A stretch of 64,000 nucleotides of DNA from Pedobacter terrae (GCF_900100705.1 NZ_FNCH01000021.1:31968-95967); one strand, 5' to 3'. Counted from the first letter of the stretch, positions 24,309-33,472 are shown. Notes: generated from the sequence alone by a model not told the origin. Program-made: numbers and translations.

Positions 24309-25763
24309 ATGAAAAACAATTACAAATTAAAAATTATTTACCTGCTGTGCGTGGTTACCGCTGCATTTAGCAGTTGCAAGAAGAATGAACTTGCAGAAGA
24401 AAAGGGGTTAGCTAATAATCACCACAATTTTGCCTTTACTGGACATCCGATCTATCATGTTTTGGGATATGGTTACGATGTAACAGGAAGATTAGCGAAT
24501 GCACAATCAGCCAAATTATCTGTATTGAATATTGATAAATATATTAGTGAAAATCCGGCACTTTTTAGTCTAAATGACGACGTCAACGACTATTTTGAAT
24601 ATTCATATGGTGAAAATGTGGAGAGTTATTCTAAAAAATTAACTCAAAAATATCACCTAGGTTTAGATTTAAATTTTCTTAAAGTGGCAAAATTATTTAA
24701 AACGGAGTTAAATGCCTCTTTTGCTAAGAAAGACAGTGCTTATGCCAAATACGTTTACGCTAGTGTGCGAAAAATGATTAAACAAAGAAGCATGAAGATA
24801 TATTTTACCAAAGAAAATCTTATAAATAATTATTTAACCGATCAGTTTAAATCTGATCTAGTATCATTATCTGCTACAGCTTTGGTTGAACGTTATGGAA
24901 CACATGTATTAACTGATATTGAACTTGGAGCTCGCTTAGATATGAATTACGAAGCTCAAACGAACAATAGTAAAAGAGAAGAAGCAGCAACAGCTGGTGC
25001 AAGTCTTAGTGTAGGTAAAATTTTTAACGTCTCTGCAGATATTACGACAAATAGTGTGGATGCTAATTCTAATTTTAACCAAAGACTATATTATAATTCA
25101 GTTGGAGGTGATGGAAGTAAAAGTCTAATCGGGGAGATAGCATTAGATAATAGTACTCTCAAAATAAATATTGCTAATTGGCAAAGTTCGTGCACTAGAG
25201 ATAACGCAGCTTTGATTAATATTGGGCAGGATGGTTTACTATCATTAGAAGATTTAGTAAGTGATCCGGTTAAGAAACAAGAGGTAAAAGCTGCCGTTGA
25301 AAAATATATTATTGATAGACAGATGATTCTTGTACCTGAAAAATATACTCCTTCTCCAGTTGGGGTTTATTATAGTCAGGGTTTAAATGTCTGGAGGTAT
25401 GAATTTAATATTGATAATATTCCATATCTACGTGACGGAAGCTGGCAATATAAGCAAACTTATTTTTCTGCATTTAAAGTGCAAGCGACTGGTACAGTTC
25501 CTGTTTACGAGTATTGGGCTCCGACAACGAATGATTGTCTTTGGGATCGGAATGCCAATTTGTCTAGTGACCCATATTGGCACTTCGGTGGAATTAAATT
25601 TTATGCTTATGCGACACAACAACCAGGTACCGTTCCAATTTATCGATATTATCATCACAGGTCAAGAAGGTCACATTTTTTAGGGCCAGATCCAGGTAGG
25701 CCATATCCACAGAATGAATGGACAAATGAAGGAGTGGCTTTTTATGCCTTTCCCGCACAATAA
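24309..25763 (+). CDS. MACPF (perforin-like) lipoprotein 2
   Basis: A 484-residue paralogue of the preceding protein. The first 34 residues are almost the same (MKNNYKLK, TAAFSSC lipobox with Cys23, then KKNELAEEKGL), whereas the rest has diverged widely. The MACPF core motif reads YGTHVLTDIELGA (196-208), with the last Gly replaced by Ala. The part before it differs in length and sequence from protein 1 and is rich in Lys and Tyr. The C-terminal repeat module (about 355-484) again carries VPVYEYW, FGGIKFYAYATQQPGTVPIYRYY and WTNEGVAFYAFPA. It probably inserts into a membrane as a ring of subunits, with the C-terminal module as the target-binding part (inference). A very strong terminator follows. 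Confidence 0.86.
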   Translation: MKNNYKLKIIYLLCVVTAAFSSCKKNELAEEKGLANNHHNFAFTGHPIYHVLGYGYDVTGRLANAQSAKLSVLNIDKYISENPALFSLNDDVNDYFEYSYGENVESYSKKLTQKYHLGLDLNFLKVAKLFKTELNASFAKKDSAYAKYVYASVRKMIKQRSMKIYFTKENLINNYLTDQFKSDLVSLSATALVERYGTHVLTDIELGARLDMNYEAQTNNSKREEAATAGASLSVGKIFNVSADITTNSVDANSNFNQRLYYNSVGGDGSKSLIGEIALDNSTLKINIANWQSSCTRDNAALINIGQDGLLSLEDLVSDPVKKQEVKAAVEKYIIDRQMILVPEKYTPSPVGVYYSQGLNVWRYEFNIDNIPYLRDGSWQYKQTYFSAFKVQATGTVPVYEYWAPTTNDCLWDRNANLSSDPYWHFGGIKFYAYATQQPGTVPIYRYYHHRSRRSHFLGPDPGRPYPQNEWTNEGVAFYAFPAQ

Positions 25764-25858
25764 AACATTGCTTTTTAGTTGTTTGAAGAAACTTTATCAT
25801 AAGTCTATTTTTCAAAACACTTGCGAAATTAAATTTTAAGGAAGTTTTACGTTAAACT

Positions 25859-25897
25859 AAAAGGGATAGATGTTCAATTTGAACATCTATCCCTTTT
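25859..25897. terminator. Very strong bidirectional terminator after MACPF gene 2
   Basis: A 17-bp perfect stem (25859-25875 with 25881-25897) with a 5-base loop and A/T flanks on both sides. It can end the MACPF transcript and shields it from the glycan locus. Confidence 0.88.
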
Positions 25898-25937
25898 TCA
25901 TTTAATCTTTTTTTAATAGGAAAACAAATTATGTATC

Positions 25938-26021
25938 ATGATGATTTTTCCGATTTTAGTTACGATACTCTTTTTATTATATCTGAATGATAATAAATTT
26001 CGAATAATTGATAGTTTATAA
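25938..26021 (+). pseudogene. Possible remnant of an acyltransferase gene
   Basis: A 27-codon frame reads MMIFPILVTILFLLYLN, then DNKFRIIDSL before TAA. The string of hydrophobic residues followed by YLNDNKFR and IIDS resembles the segment near the C-terminal helices of acyltransferase-3 proteins, and a complete member of that family lies just downstream on the opposite strand. The fragment is too short to be certain and could be a chance frame. Confidence 0.2.
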
Positions 26022-26046
26022 TTTTGTATTGGGTTGAATGTAAGAA

Positions 26047-27117
26047 TTATTGGCCTACTGTCCATTTCCATTTTTTAGATCTTCCTATGTAATAAACTAT
26101 TGTATAGGTTGAAGCATAAATTAAAATAAAGATTGCAAATTGTAGGAAGAACAGGTTCCAAACGCTTTCATTGGCGTACACAATTTTCAAGGGCCGCAAA
26201 ATCATCGGAAGAAATATAATGATAAGGATATGGTGAAGTAAGTGGATTCCAAAGGTCATTGATCTTGGTTTCAGTTTTTCGATAGCCTCGAAGTTGCAGT
26301 ATTTGTAAAGAACTAGGAACGATACTAGAGAAAAAATAATATTTGAAAATCTTAAAGTATTTCCAGAATCATTAGATCCTAAATGGATCAGATTAATAGT
26401 TTCGGCACATGATATGATAAAGGTTATCAGCGTAGCGCCAAATAGTAACCAAAAGGGCTGTTTAGTTATCCATTCGTTGTATTGATCAAAATATTTATGT
26501 AAAATAACACCCAGCCATAAATAAAATACAAACCCCAGTAGAGCCGTTGTATGCCCTGTTGGGATCCAATCATAGTACAGATTCACGGAATAGAAAAGGG
26601 ATAGCAACCCTAGAATTGCACCGAACATTAAATTATACATGTATTTTCTAAAAACCAGTAAAATGGTAATACATAGCATAAAATTGATAATAAACCAAAA
26701 GCTTGTCTGAACAATAATAAAATGGATTCTATCAAATATATACTCCAGTGGGTGTGTAAAACCCAAGGCATCAGAATGTTTTAAATAACGTACACCCTGA
26801 TCAATATAAAAGAGTACCATAAAAATGGTTACCCAAAATATCCAGGGCTTAAAGGTTGTGTTCAATCTTCTGCCTAAATATTGCTTTGTAGTATACTGAT
26901 TAAATTTATCTCCGATTAGAAATCCTGCAAGTATAAAAAATACAATGGTTCCGAATTTTATGAACTGCAAAGAAACTGTTTGAATAATTTGCTCGTGAAG
27001 TGTATTTAATTTTAAGCCTAAGAAAGGAGAACTATGTTCCATTACAATTCCTATCATAGCTATAAACCTCATCGTATCGATAAAATCGTAATTTTTAACA
27101 GTGTTTTTTGTAGTCAT
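26047..27117 (-). CDS. Acyltransferase-3 family membrane protein (O-acetylation)
   Basis: Integral membrane O-acyltransferase of 356 residues with about ten hydrophobic helices. The N-terminal FIDTMRFIAMIGIVMEHSSPF contains the family's conserved R and H residues (R-x-x-x-x-x-x-V-x-x-H pattern), and GTIVFFILAGFLIG plus YLGRRLNTTFKPW are also typical. These enzymes transfer acetyl or other acyl groups from the cytoplasm to cell-surface sugars. The ATG at 27117 is chosen because the upstream codons start with TTG and add only three residues. As the first gene of the glycan locus, divergent from a glycosyltransferase gene, its likely target is a surface polysaccharide or LPS (inference). Confidence 0.85.
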   Translation of the reverse strand: MTTKNTVKNYDFIDTMRFIAMIGIVMEHSSPFLGLKLNTLHEQIIQTVSLQFIKFGTIVFFILAGFLIGDKFNQYTTKQYLGRRLNTTFKPWIFWVTIFMVLFYIDQGVRYLKHSDALGFTHPLEYIFDRIHFIIVQTSFWFIINFMLCITILLVFRKYMYNLMFGAILGLLSLFYSVNLYYDWIPTGHTTALLGFVFYLWLGVILHKYFDQYNEWITKQPFWLLFGATLITFIISCAETINLIHLGSNDSGNTLRFSNIIFSLVSFLVLYKYCNFEAIEKLKPRSMTFGIHLLHHILIIIFLPMILRPLKIVYANESVWNLFFLQFAIFILIYASTYTIVYYIGRSKKWKWTVGQ

Positions 27118-27193
27118 TTGGTGCAATTTTACGAAATTTGAAATATTTATTTGTATATCTTTCTTGTTTCATAAGTGTAAAAAATGTTAATTT

Positions 27194-28072
27194 ATGATTA
27201 GTGTAATAATTTGTTCTATTGATAAAATGTTGCTTAAAGCTGTTAGTCAAAATATTACAGCAACCATTGGGGTAGAACATGAAATTATTGCAATTGATAA
27301 TCTGAACTCGAATAAAGGGATTTGCGAAGTATATAATGAAGGCGTAGAACTGGCTAAATACCCGTTATTGTGCTTTTTACACGAGGATATTAAGCTAAAA
27401 ACTCATGATTGGGGTAAAACTGTTGTAAATATTTTTCGTGAAAATAAAGTAGGACTATTAGGCGTTGCTGGTAGCACTTATAGATCTATTGTACCCTCTG
27501 GTTGGTTTCCTCCACATGAATTTGGCACTGCAAGCTGGAGGCTAAATATCATTCAAGGCTCCCGTTATAAAATCAAAGCAGAAAAATACGAATATTTTAA
27601 CCCACGAAAAGAAAATATAAGTAAAGTAACTTGTATCGATGGCGTTTGGTTTTGTACAACAAAGAAAATTGCCCAGGAAATTAAATTTGATAATCATTTA
27701 TTGTCTGGTTTTCATGGGTATGATATTGATTACTCACTGGCCGTTGGACAGCATTATGAGGTATTAGTTAGTTATGATATCCTTCTCTCACATGCCTCTG
27801 ATGGAAATTTTAATGATGAATGGTTAAAACAACTTATTAAAGTTCAGCATAAATACTGCGAAATTCTTCCAATTGATTATCAAGGTTATGAAAAAGAGGA
27901 AGCGGCTAAAAGCGAATCATTATCCCTTAAACGTTTTTTACGAGAAATCATACAGAATAGAAATTTCACGGTGCAAGAACGCAAAAATATTTTGAAGACT
28001 TATTATCTACAAAATCAAATAGGAGCTTTTAAGTATTTAAAATTTTTATATAAGCTAGTTAGGACAAGATAG
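27194..28072 (+). CDS. Glycosyltransferase, GT2-like (PF13712 type)
   Basis: A 292-residue protein with a nucleotide-sugar fold: ISVIICSIDKMLL, IIAIDNLNSNKGICEVYNEGVELAKYPLLCFLHEDIKL, where HED takes the place of the DxD metal motif, and LLGVAGSTYRS. The second half has CIDGVWFCTTKKIAQEI and FHGYDIDYSLAVGQHYEVLVS, common in Bacteroidota glycosyltransferases related to GT2. Acts in the cytoplasm on sugar addition to a surface glycan. Substrates cannot be read from sequence. Its 3' end overlaps that of the convergent fusion glycosyltransferase by 14 bases. Confidence 0.82.
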   Translation: MISVIICSIDKMLLKAVSQNITATIGVEHEIIAIDNLNSNKGICEVYNEGVELAKYPLLCFLHEDIKLKTHDWGKTVVNIFRENKVGLLGVAGSTYRSIVPSGWFPPHEFGTASWRLNIIQGSRYKIKAEKYEYFNPRKENISKVTCIDGVWFCTTKKIAQEIKFDNHLLSGFHGYDIDYSLAVGQHYEVLVSYDILLSHASDGNFNDEWLKQLIKVQHKYCEILPIDYQGYEKEEAAKSESLSLKRFLREIIQNRNFTVQERKNILKTYYLQNQIGAFKYLKFLYKLVRTR

Positions 28073-30332
28073 AATCTATAATAGGTCGAATATGATCTGG
28101 GTGATAACTTTTTATAAGTTTTTTAGCGTTATTAGATATCCGCTCCCAAAGGGCCCTATTTTCGTAAAGCTTTAAAATCTGGTTTGCAAATTCATTCGCA
28201 GTTGCAGCAAGCAAGTAGTCCTGTTCGGAAATTAATCCAATACCCTCAGCGCCTATTGATGAGGTAACTACCGGCAAAGCGTAGCTCAGGCTTTGACCAA
28301 TTTTTCCTTTCATGCCAGCTCCAAACCTTAATGGAGCGGCAAATACACGGCTATTGTTAAAGTAATCAGATACATCTTCCAAATATCCGGTTACATGAAT
28401 TTTTTCAGAAGCTAATTCCATTACTTCATTGTTAGGGTTGCTTCCGAGCAATGTTAACTTGATGGTAGGATTTTTAGCCCAAACTAAGGGCATGATTTCT
28501 CTTGAAAGATACTTAACAGCATCAATGTTAGGTTTATGCGCATAACCACCGATAAAAATTATACCTGACCTTTCTTCAAATGGAATAGCATTGTTATTTT
28601 CTTGGCTGATATGGATATTTGGGATTACTGTTGTTTTTGCTATTCCATAATTTTCCAATAGCTCTTTTTCATCATTTGTAATGGCGATTGTGATGTCTGC
28701 AGCTTTGGCAAATGCCAGTTCTTGTTCTTTGGTTTTATTTGCACTTTGTTTTAGTTCAGTATTATTAAGTAATTCTGCTTCACGTTCTTCCCGCAAAAAA
28801 TGTAAATCAATGGTATCATAAATCCACTTAATTTTGGGATTATGATTAAATAAGAATTCAAATTCTTTGTTGTTCTGTGGTTTACAAATCCAGGCAACAT
28901 CTATGGTATCTAACTTATTTAGTAAAAGCTTAATCATGCTTTTCCGATTTGGGAAACGGTATAGGATTTCTACCCCCATATTTGTTAACTGTTCAAAGTA
29001 CATATTTTTTTTAAGTCCGTCATTTGGTACGAAAACTATATGATGCTTTAAGGATATGAGTATTTTAATGATGTGCACAAGTCTAACCGATCCTGAATCT
29101 TTATCAGGTTCTGGTATGGTGTCATCAATGATAAGAATTGTTTTATTTTTTTTATGCTTTGTTAAAGATGATAATATACTGTTTTGATATGGATAATTAG
29201 GGAGTTGATTATGCCATTTTTGAGCAAACTTTTCTTTGTTTACTACCTGAAACCTTTTTATTGGATGTTTCTCGATATCCCTGCCTGAACTTATTCCTTC
29301 AAAATGGATCAGCTGCGATAATGGCTGATAGATTACTTTTTTATCAAGGATATGTTTAACAGATAAACACAGATCAGTATCTTCATAATATGCCGGAATG
29401 TAGCGTAGATCAAAATAATCTAATTTTTGTAGATCTACATTTCTAATCAATATGCTTGCACCCGAGCAGTAATCTACTTCTCTAATGAAATTATAACTTG
29501 GATGTGTTGGATCTTGATTATTGCCATAATTTGCCGCATTTGCATCCGAAAAAACAAGCCCTCCAGCCTCTTGAAGGAATCCATTCGCATAGATAAGCTT
29601 ACTTCCCACGACTCCAATCTGCTCATCATTAAATGGTATCAATAAATTTTCAAGCCAATTGATATTTACCTGTGTATCATTGTTCAGGAAACATACATAT
29701 TCGCCTTTTGCCTGCCTTGCCCCATTGTTTGATGATATGAGAAAACCGCTGTTCGCTTTGTTACGAATATATTTTATTCCAGATGAATTCGATTTAAAAA
29801 ACTTTTCTGTCCCATCAGATGAGCAATCATCAACAATAATTACCTCATAAGATAAAGAAGAAGGAGCATTGTTTGATAGTGAAAGCAAACAATTATAGGT
29901 GTATGATAAATTGTTAAAAACGGGTATTACAATACTTATGCGGGGGATATCATTCGCAATAAACTTAATCTGTTTTTTTAGAATTTTTTCTTCGGGAAGA
30001 AGTGGTAATATCGTTTCTGGAATGAAATACCTATAACCAAAAAGAGTACCGCATATATCAAATAGTTTATTATGTGCGATATTTAAACCTTTAGAAGGGT
30101 AAATGGGAGAATATTTTTTAAATACAAGCGTATAAAATGCCTTATAAGCTTTTTTATGAAACGTGATAGCTGATGCTAAAACCAGCAAAAGCCTTAATAA
30201 ATATTTTGGATAAAACTTTGGATTTAGATAGAAATATGCTGATTTGCCAGAAATAACCCCATGATTATATTTTGAAATAATTTTACGGTTGTTATTTTGG
30301 TTTAATTTATCAATCCACTTATAAATTTTCAT
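28059..30332 (-). CDS. Bifunctional glycosyltransferase, GT2-GT4 fusion
   Basis: A 757-residue protein built from two enzymes. An N-terminal helical part (1-125) with a hydrophobic segment LLRLLLVLASAITF comes first. Next is a GT2 domain (about 130-360): ISIVIPVFNNLSYTYNCLLSL, VIIVDDCSSDGT, and the metal-binding NND in GEYVCFLNNDTQVN. A GT4 domain follows (about 400-757): KTILIIDDTIPEPDKDSGS, IAITNDEKELLENYGI and VFAAPLRFGAGMKGKIGQSLSYALPVVTS, the last being the E-x7-E-like sugar nucleotide region in degenerate form. Such fusions usually add two sequential sugars. Starts 10 bases after the neighbouring GT2 gene, so it is in the same transcript. Confidence 0.87.
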   Translation of the reverse strand: MKIYKWIDKLNQNNNRKIISKYNHGVISGKSAYFYLNPKFYPKYLLRLLLVLASAITFHKKAYKAFYTLVFKKYSPIYPSKGLNIAHNKLFDICGTLFGYRYFIPETILPLLPEEKILKKQIKFIANDIPRISIVIPVFNNLSYTYNCLLSLSNNAPSSLSYEVIIVDDCSSDGTEKFFKSNSSGIKYIRNKANSGFLISSNNGARQAKGEYVCFLNNDTQVNINWLENLLIPFNDEQIGVVGSKLIYANGFLQEAGGLVFSDANAANYGNNQDPTHPSYNFIREVDYCSGASILIRNVDLQKLDYFDLRYIPAYYEDTDLCLSVKHILDKKVIYQPLSQLIHFEGISSGRDIEKHPIKRFQVVNKEKFAQKWHNQLPNYPYQNSILSSLTKHKKNKTILIIDDTIPEPDKDSGSVRLVHIIKILISLKHHIVFVPNDGLKKNMYFEQLTNMGVEILYRFPNRKSMIKLLLNKLDTIDVAWICKPQNNKEFEFLFNHNPKIKWIYDTIDLHFLREEREAELLNNTELKQSANKTKEQELAFAKAADITIAITNDEKELLENYGIAKTTVIPNIHISQENNNAIPFEERSGIIFIGGYAHKPNIDAVKYLSREIMPLVWAKNPTIKLTLLGSNPNNEVMELASEKIHVTGYLEDVSDYFNNSRVFAAPLRFGAGMKGKIGQSLSYALPVVTSSIGAEGIGLISEQDYLLAATANEFANQILKLYENRALWERISNNAKKLIKSYHPDHIRPIIDSILS

Positions 30333-30342
30333 TCGATAAATA

Positions 30343-31233
30343 TTAGTAGGTTTTTCTTACTAGTTTTAAAGCATAATTTAGTCTGCTTAAGCCATGTCTA
30401 GGCTTTAAATCAGGGAATAGCAAATGATAATTTGTGAAGAACATTTTGACCAAAAATATCTTATCAAAAAAACCTAAACTGCTGTATGTTTTAAATAACT
30501 TGTAAATTAATCTTTCATCATTTTTATCAAGATTCTTATAGTTTTTTGTCATGGCTAAATTATCTATTATTTCCTTGTACCGCTCATCCCTACCTTGCAA
30601 TTTATACATAACAGAGTTGTTATGAATGCGATGTAAGGTCAGTTTTTCGGCCAAGTATGTTATTTTCTGGTGATAAATAGCTATAAAACCCATCCACCAA
30701 TCGTAAAACCCCTCCTTTGGAATGGGGAATAAAAACGGCTTAAATTTTTTAGAAAACAAACTTGTATGTCCAGTTACAAAATTTGAAAATAATAAGCTTT
30801 TGAAAGTTTTGCCCTTCAATGAAAAGGTTTCATTTAATAGCTGTCCGCTTGTAATTTCTCCCTGCTCGTTAATAAATGATGAGTTTGAAAAAATCAGCCA
30901 ATTATTTCCTATGCTTTGGTATAGCAGCTCTAATTTATTTTTCAGCCATATGTCATCCTGATCGCTTATGGCTATAAAATCTCCTAAACAATAAGCTATT
31001 GCTTTTTGAAAGTTAGCATTAAAACCAATATTCTTTTCATTAAAATATAGCTTGATCTGTTCATGTTTAACGGCATACTGCTTCAGTATATCTTTTGTGC
31101 CGTCAGAAGAACCATCATCAACAATCACTAATTCTATGTTTTTATAAGTTTGGTTAAGAATACTATCCAGTTGTTGCGGTAAAAAATTAGCACCATTATA
31201 GGTACAAAGTGCTATAGAAATAAGTGGCTCCAT
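30343..31233 (-). CDS. Glycosyltransferase family 2
   Basis: A 296-residue GT2 enzyme. The N-terminal domain has ISIALCTYNGANFLPQQLDSIL, ELVIVDDGSSDGTKDI and the DxD-type motif in FIAISDQDDIWL (DQDD), used for metal-nucleotide sugar binding. The second half has SLKGKTFKSLLFSNFVTGHTSLFSK and HRIHNNSVM, close to rhamnosyltransferase-like GT2 proteins. A rhamnosyltransferase role is possible, since FSNFVTGHTSLFSKKF resembles those enzymes. Cotranscribed with the GT2 gene upstream (6-base gap) and the fusion gene downstream. Confidence 0.88.
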   Translation of the reverse strand: MEPLISIALCTYNGANFLPQQLDSILNQTYKNIELVIVDDGSSDGTKDILKQYAVKHEQIKLYFNEKNIGFNANFQKAIAYCLGDFIAISDQDDIWLKNKLELLYQSIGNNWLIFSNSSFINEQGEITSGQLLNETFSLKGKTFKSLLFSNFVTGHTSLFSKKFKPFLFPIPKEGFYDWWMGFIAIYHQKITYLAEKLTLHRIHNNSVMYKLQGRDERYKEIIDNLAMTKNYKNLDKNDERLIYKLFKTYSSLGFFDKIFLVKMFFTNYHLLFPDLKPRHGLSRLNYALKLVRKTY

Positions 31234-31239
31234 GATCGA

Positions 31240-32232
31240 TTACTTTAATAGGAGTTTGATAACCTGTTTCAAATTTAAATTGCTAAACGTAAACAAATCT
31301 GACTTTAGAAACTTATTCAGGGAAGATTTATTATTGGATTTTTGTAGATAGTTATACCAATCTTTTTGAAGTTGTTTCTTTAATGCTTTTTGCTCAAATA
31401 TGTGCTTTTCATAATTCGCTTTTAAGATGTTGATCAGGTGGTGCTCAACTTCATGGGTAGAAAAACTGGCATCCTCAGGGCGTAGAATTGAATGGTGGAT
31501 TAACAAGCTTTGCTGATCTACTTTATCGAATAAAAAAGATAGTAAATAGGCAATTGTTTTGAGCTCGCTTTGCACCATTTCTTCCCTTTTTTTCGATGTT
31601 ATGCTTCCTTCATGAATGCGATAGTGCAACAAGCGCTCGTTCAAGTTAGCAACAGGATAAGCCATTGTAATTTGAGAAAATAAAAAATAGTCTTCAGCAT
31701 ATTTAAAATCTTCGCTGTAGGCAAATTTTTTTATTGTTTCTGCATCCGCCATAATTGTTGGATGTAAAAAAGCATTGCGAAATAAGTTGAACACTTTGAT
31801 TTTAGCACTATGCTTTGGCCGGTTTAGTTTATTTATTTCTTTTCCAGTTATATCAATAGTAAGAGCCCTGCTGCCACATAATTTATATGTTGGGTTTGCA
31901 GTTAGAAACTTTACTTGTTTACTTAATCGATCCGGCAAGGCAATATCATCAGCATCCATTCTCGCTATGTACCTGCCTTTACTCAACTTTAATCCCTCGT
32001 TCAAAGTTTCAACTATACCCTTATTCGCTATATTGTTAATATATTTTATCCGGCTGTCAGAAAAAGAGCTGATAATAGTATGTGATTGATCTGTACTTCC
32101 ATCATTGATAATCAGAAATTCAAAGTTTTGATAAGATTGATGAAGTATGCTTTGAATAGCATCCCTAACAAAAAGCTCGCTGTTATAAACAGGCATTAAT
32201 ACCGTGATAAGATTTTTTTGCTCGTCAATCAT
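31240..32232 (-). CDS. Glycosyltransferase family 2
   Basis: A 330-residue GT2 enzyme. The ATG at 32232 is chosen because it lies just before the conserved start ITVLMPVYNSELFVRDAI; the frame remains open upstream to 32394, but that would overlap the divergent GT4 gene and adds unrelated hydrophobic sequence. Motifs: FLIINDGSTDQSH, and DxD in RYIARMDADDIALPDRL. The second half includes HPTIMADAETI and LLHYRIHEGSIT, which match family members acting on O-antigen or capsule sugars. First gene of a three-gene glycosyltransferase transcript on minus. Confidence 0.88.
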   Translation of the reverse strand: MIDEQKNLITVLMPVYNSELFVRDAIQSILHQSYQNFEFLIINDGSTDQSHTIISSFSDSRIKYINNIANKGIVETLNEGLKLSKGRYIARMDADDIALPDRLSKQVKFLTANPTYKLCGSRALTIDITGKEINKLNRPKHSAKIKVFNLFRNAFLHPTIMADAETIKKFAYSEDFKYAEDYFLFSQITMAYPVANLNERLLHYRIHEGSITSKKREEMVQSELKTIAYLLSFLFDKVDQQSLLIHHSILRPEDASFSTHEVEHHLINILKANYEKHIFEQKALKKQLQKDWYNYLQKSNNKSSLNKFLKSDLFTFSNLNLKQVIKLLLK

Positions 32233-32335
32233 GTTCTGGGTTTCGGTGAGGTAAAAATAAGATAATTTAAGCGTTAATAAGCTTATAAAAGATAGCATAG
32301 ATTTTTGCATCTTTAAAGCCTGAAAAAAAGATAAA

Positions 32336-33472
32336 ATGACTACAGGTTTTTCGAAAACAGAAAGCGCGCCGGTGCCTAAGAAAATATTGTTCATAACACC
32401 GTTTTTTGGAAGAACTGGCTCAGAAATGCAATTACTCTACATCCTTGAAAATTTGAATGTAGAAAAATTCGAACCTTACTTATTTACCCGTAACGATGGA
32501 TCCCTACTTAAAGATCTTCCAAAATATATTAAGTACTTTGTTGGTTATAAGAAAAGCAGAAATTATTTGCTAAGGTTGTTTAGGCTATTGTTATATGCTG
32601 TTAATATAAATCCAGTAGAGTTTCAATTGCGAAAAATACAGAAGAGGATTAAAGTAGATTATTGGTACATAAATACAATTGTAAACAGAGACGCTTATGC
32701 AATTGCGGTAAAGCTGGGTGTAAAGATTATATCCCATGTTCATGAAATGCCACTATATTATGATATGGTTAAAGAAAAAACCATAGAGAACTTATTAAAA
32801 TCAGATGTATGTATTGGATGTTCTAAGATAGTATGTCAAAACTTAGAAGACATGGGGCATAAAAATGTGAAATTACTGAACAGCTTTGTCGATGACCGAT
32901 TTATTTCTCTTAGCCATGCTAAAGTAAACGAGCAATTTAATTTTTCTCCTATTGATTTTATCTGGATAATGGCGGGTAGTGTTAATGCTATTAAGGGGGT
33001 TGATTTTGTAATACCTTTATTAAAGCAATTAAAACTCAATCATAAAATTATCTGGATTGGCGGTATTGAAGATTCGGGTACAACGGCTTATGCGCGGATA
33101 GCAGGAAAGGCTGCATTTAAAGATCGGCTCTTTTTTGTCGGTCGGAAATCTACCGACTATTACGATTACTTTAATTTGGGTAAGGCTTTTTTATTATTAT
33201 CACGTCAGGATTCTTTCCCTTTGGTAATGCAAGAAGCTGCACACCTGGGTAAACCAATAGCTGGTTTTAATTCTGGAGGCATTGAAGAATACGTAAATGA
33301 TAAAATTGGCATAGTGGTAAACCAGCTTTCGTTTACTGATTTGGCAAAGGCAATGGAGAAAATAGAAGAGAACTACGAGGCATACGATAAGGAGTATATT
33401 AAACAATATGCACGACGATTTAATGCGATAAATCAAACCTTAAAGCTGCAATCTATTCTGGAAGAGATTTAA
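32336..33472 (+). CDS. Glycosyltransferase family 4
   Basis: A 378-residue GT4 enzyme of the GT-B fold. The N-terminal domain has KKILFITPFFGRTGSEMQLLYIL, with the glycine-rich loop typical of GT4. The C-terminal domain has FIWIMAGSVNAIKGVDFVIPLL, IWIGGIED, and FLLLSRQDSFPLVMQEAAHLGKPIAGFNSGGIEEYV, where the E-x7-E motif is modified to E-A-A-x4-P. It lies divergent to the GT2 gene and its stop overlaps the stop of the ABC exporter gene by 4 bases. Substrate unknown. Placed inside the glycan locus and therefore likely part of it. Confidence 0.87.
   Translation: MTTGFSKTESAPVPKKILFITPFFGRTGSEMQLLYILENLNVEKFEPYLFTRNDGSLLKDLPKYIKYFVGYKKSRNYLLRLFRLLLYAVNINPVEFQLRKIQKRIKVDYWYINTIVNRDAYAIAVKLGVKIISHVHEMPLYYDMVKEKTIENLLKSDVCIGCSKIVCQNLEDMGHKNVKLLNSFVDDRFISLSHAKVNEQFNFSPIDFIWIMAGSVNAIKGVDFVIPLLKQLKLNHKIIWIGGIEDSGTTAYARIAGKAAFKDRLFFVGRKSTDYYDYFNLGKAFLLLSRQDSFPLVMQEAAHLGKPIAGFNSGGIEEYVNDKIGIVVNQLSFTDLAKAMEKIEENYEAYDKEYIKQYARRFNAINQTLKLQSILEEI

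Noticed and set aside
32233..32394. Upstream extension of the GT2 gene at 31240
   Set aside because: It would overlap the divergent GT4 gene and adds residues unlike any GT2 start; the ATG at 32232 lies just before the conserved core.
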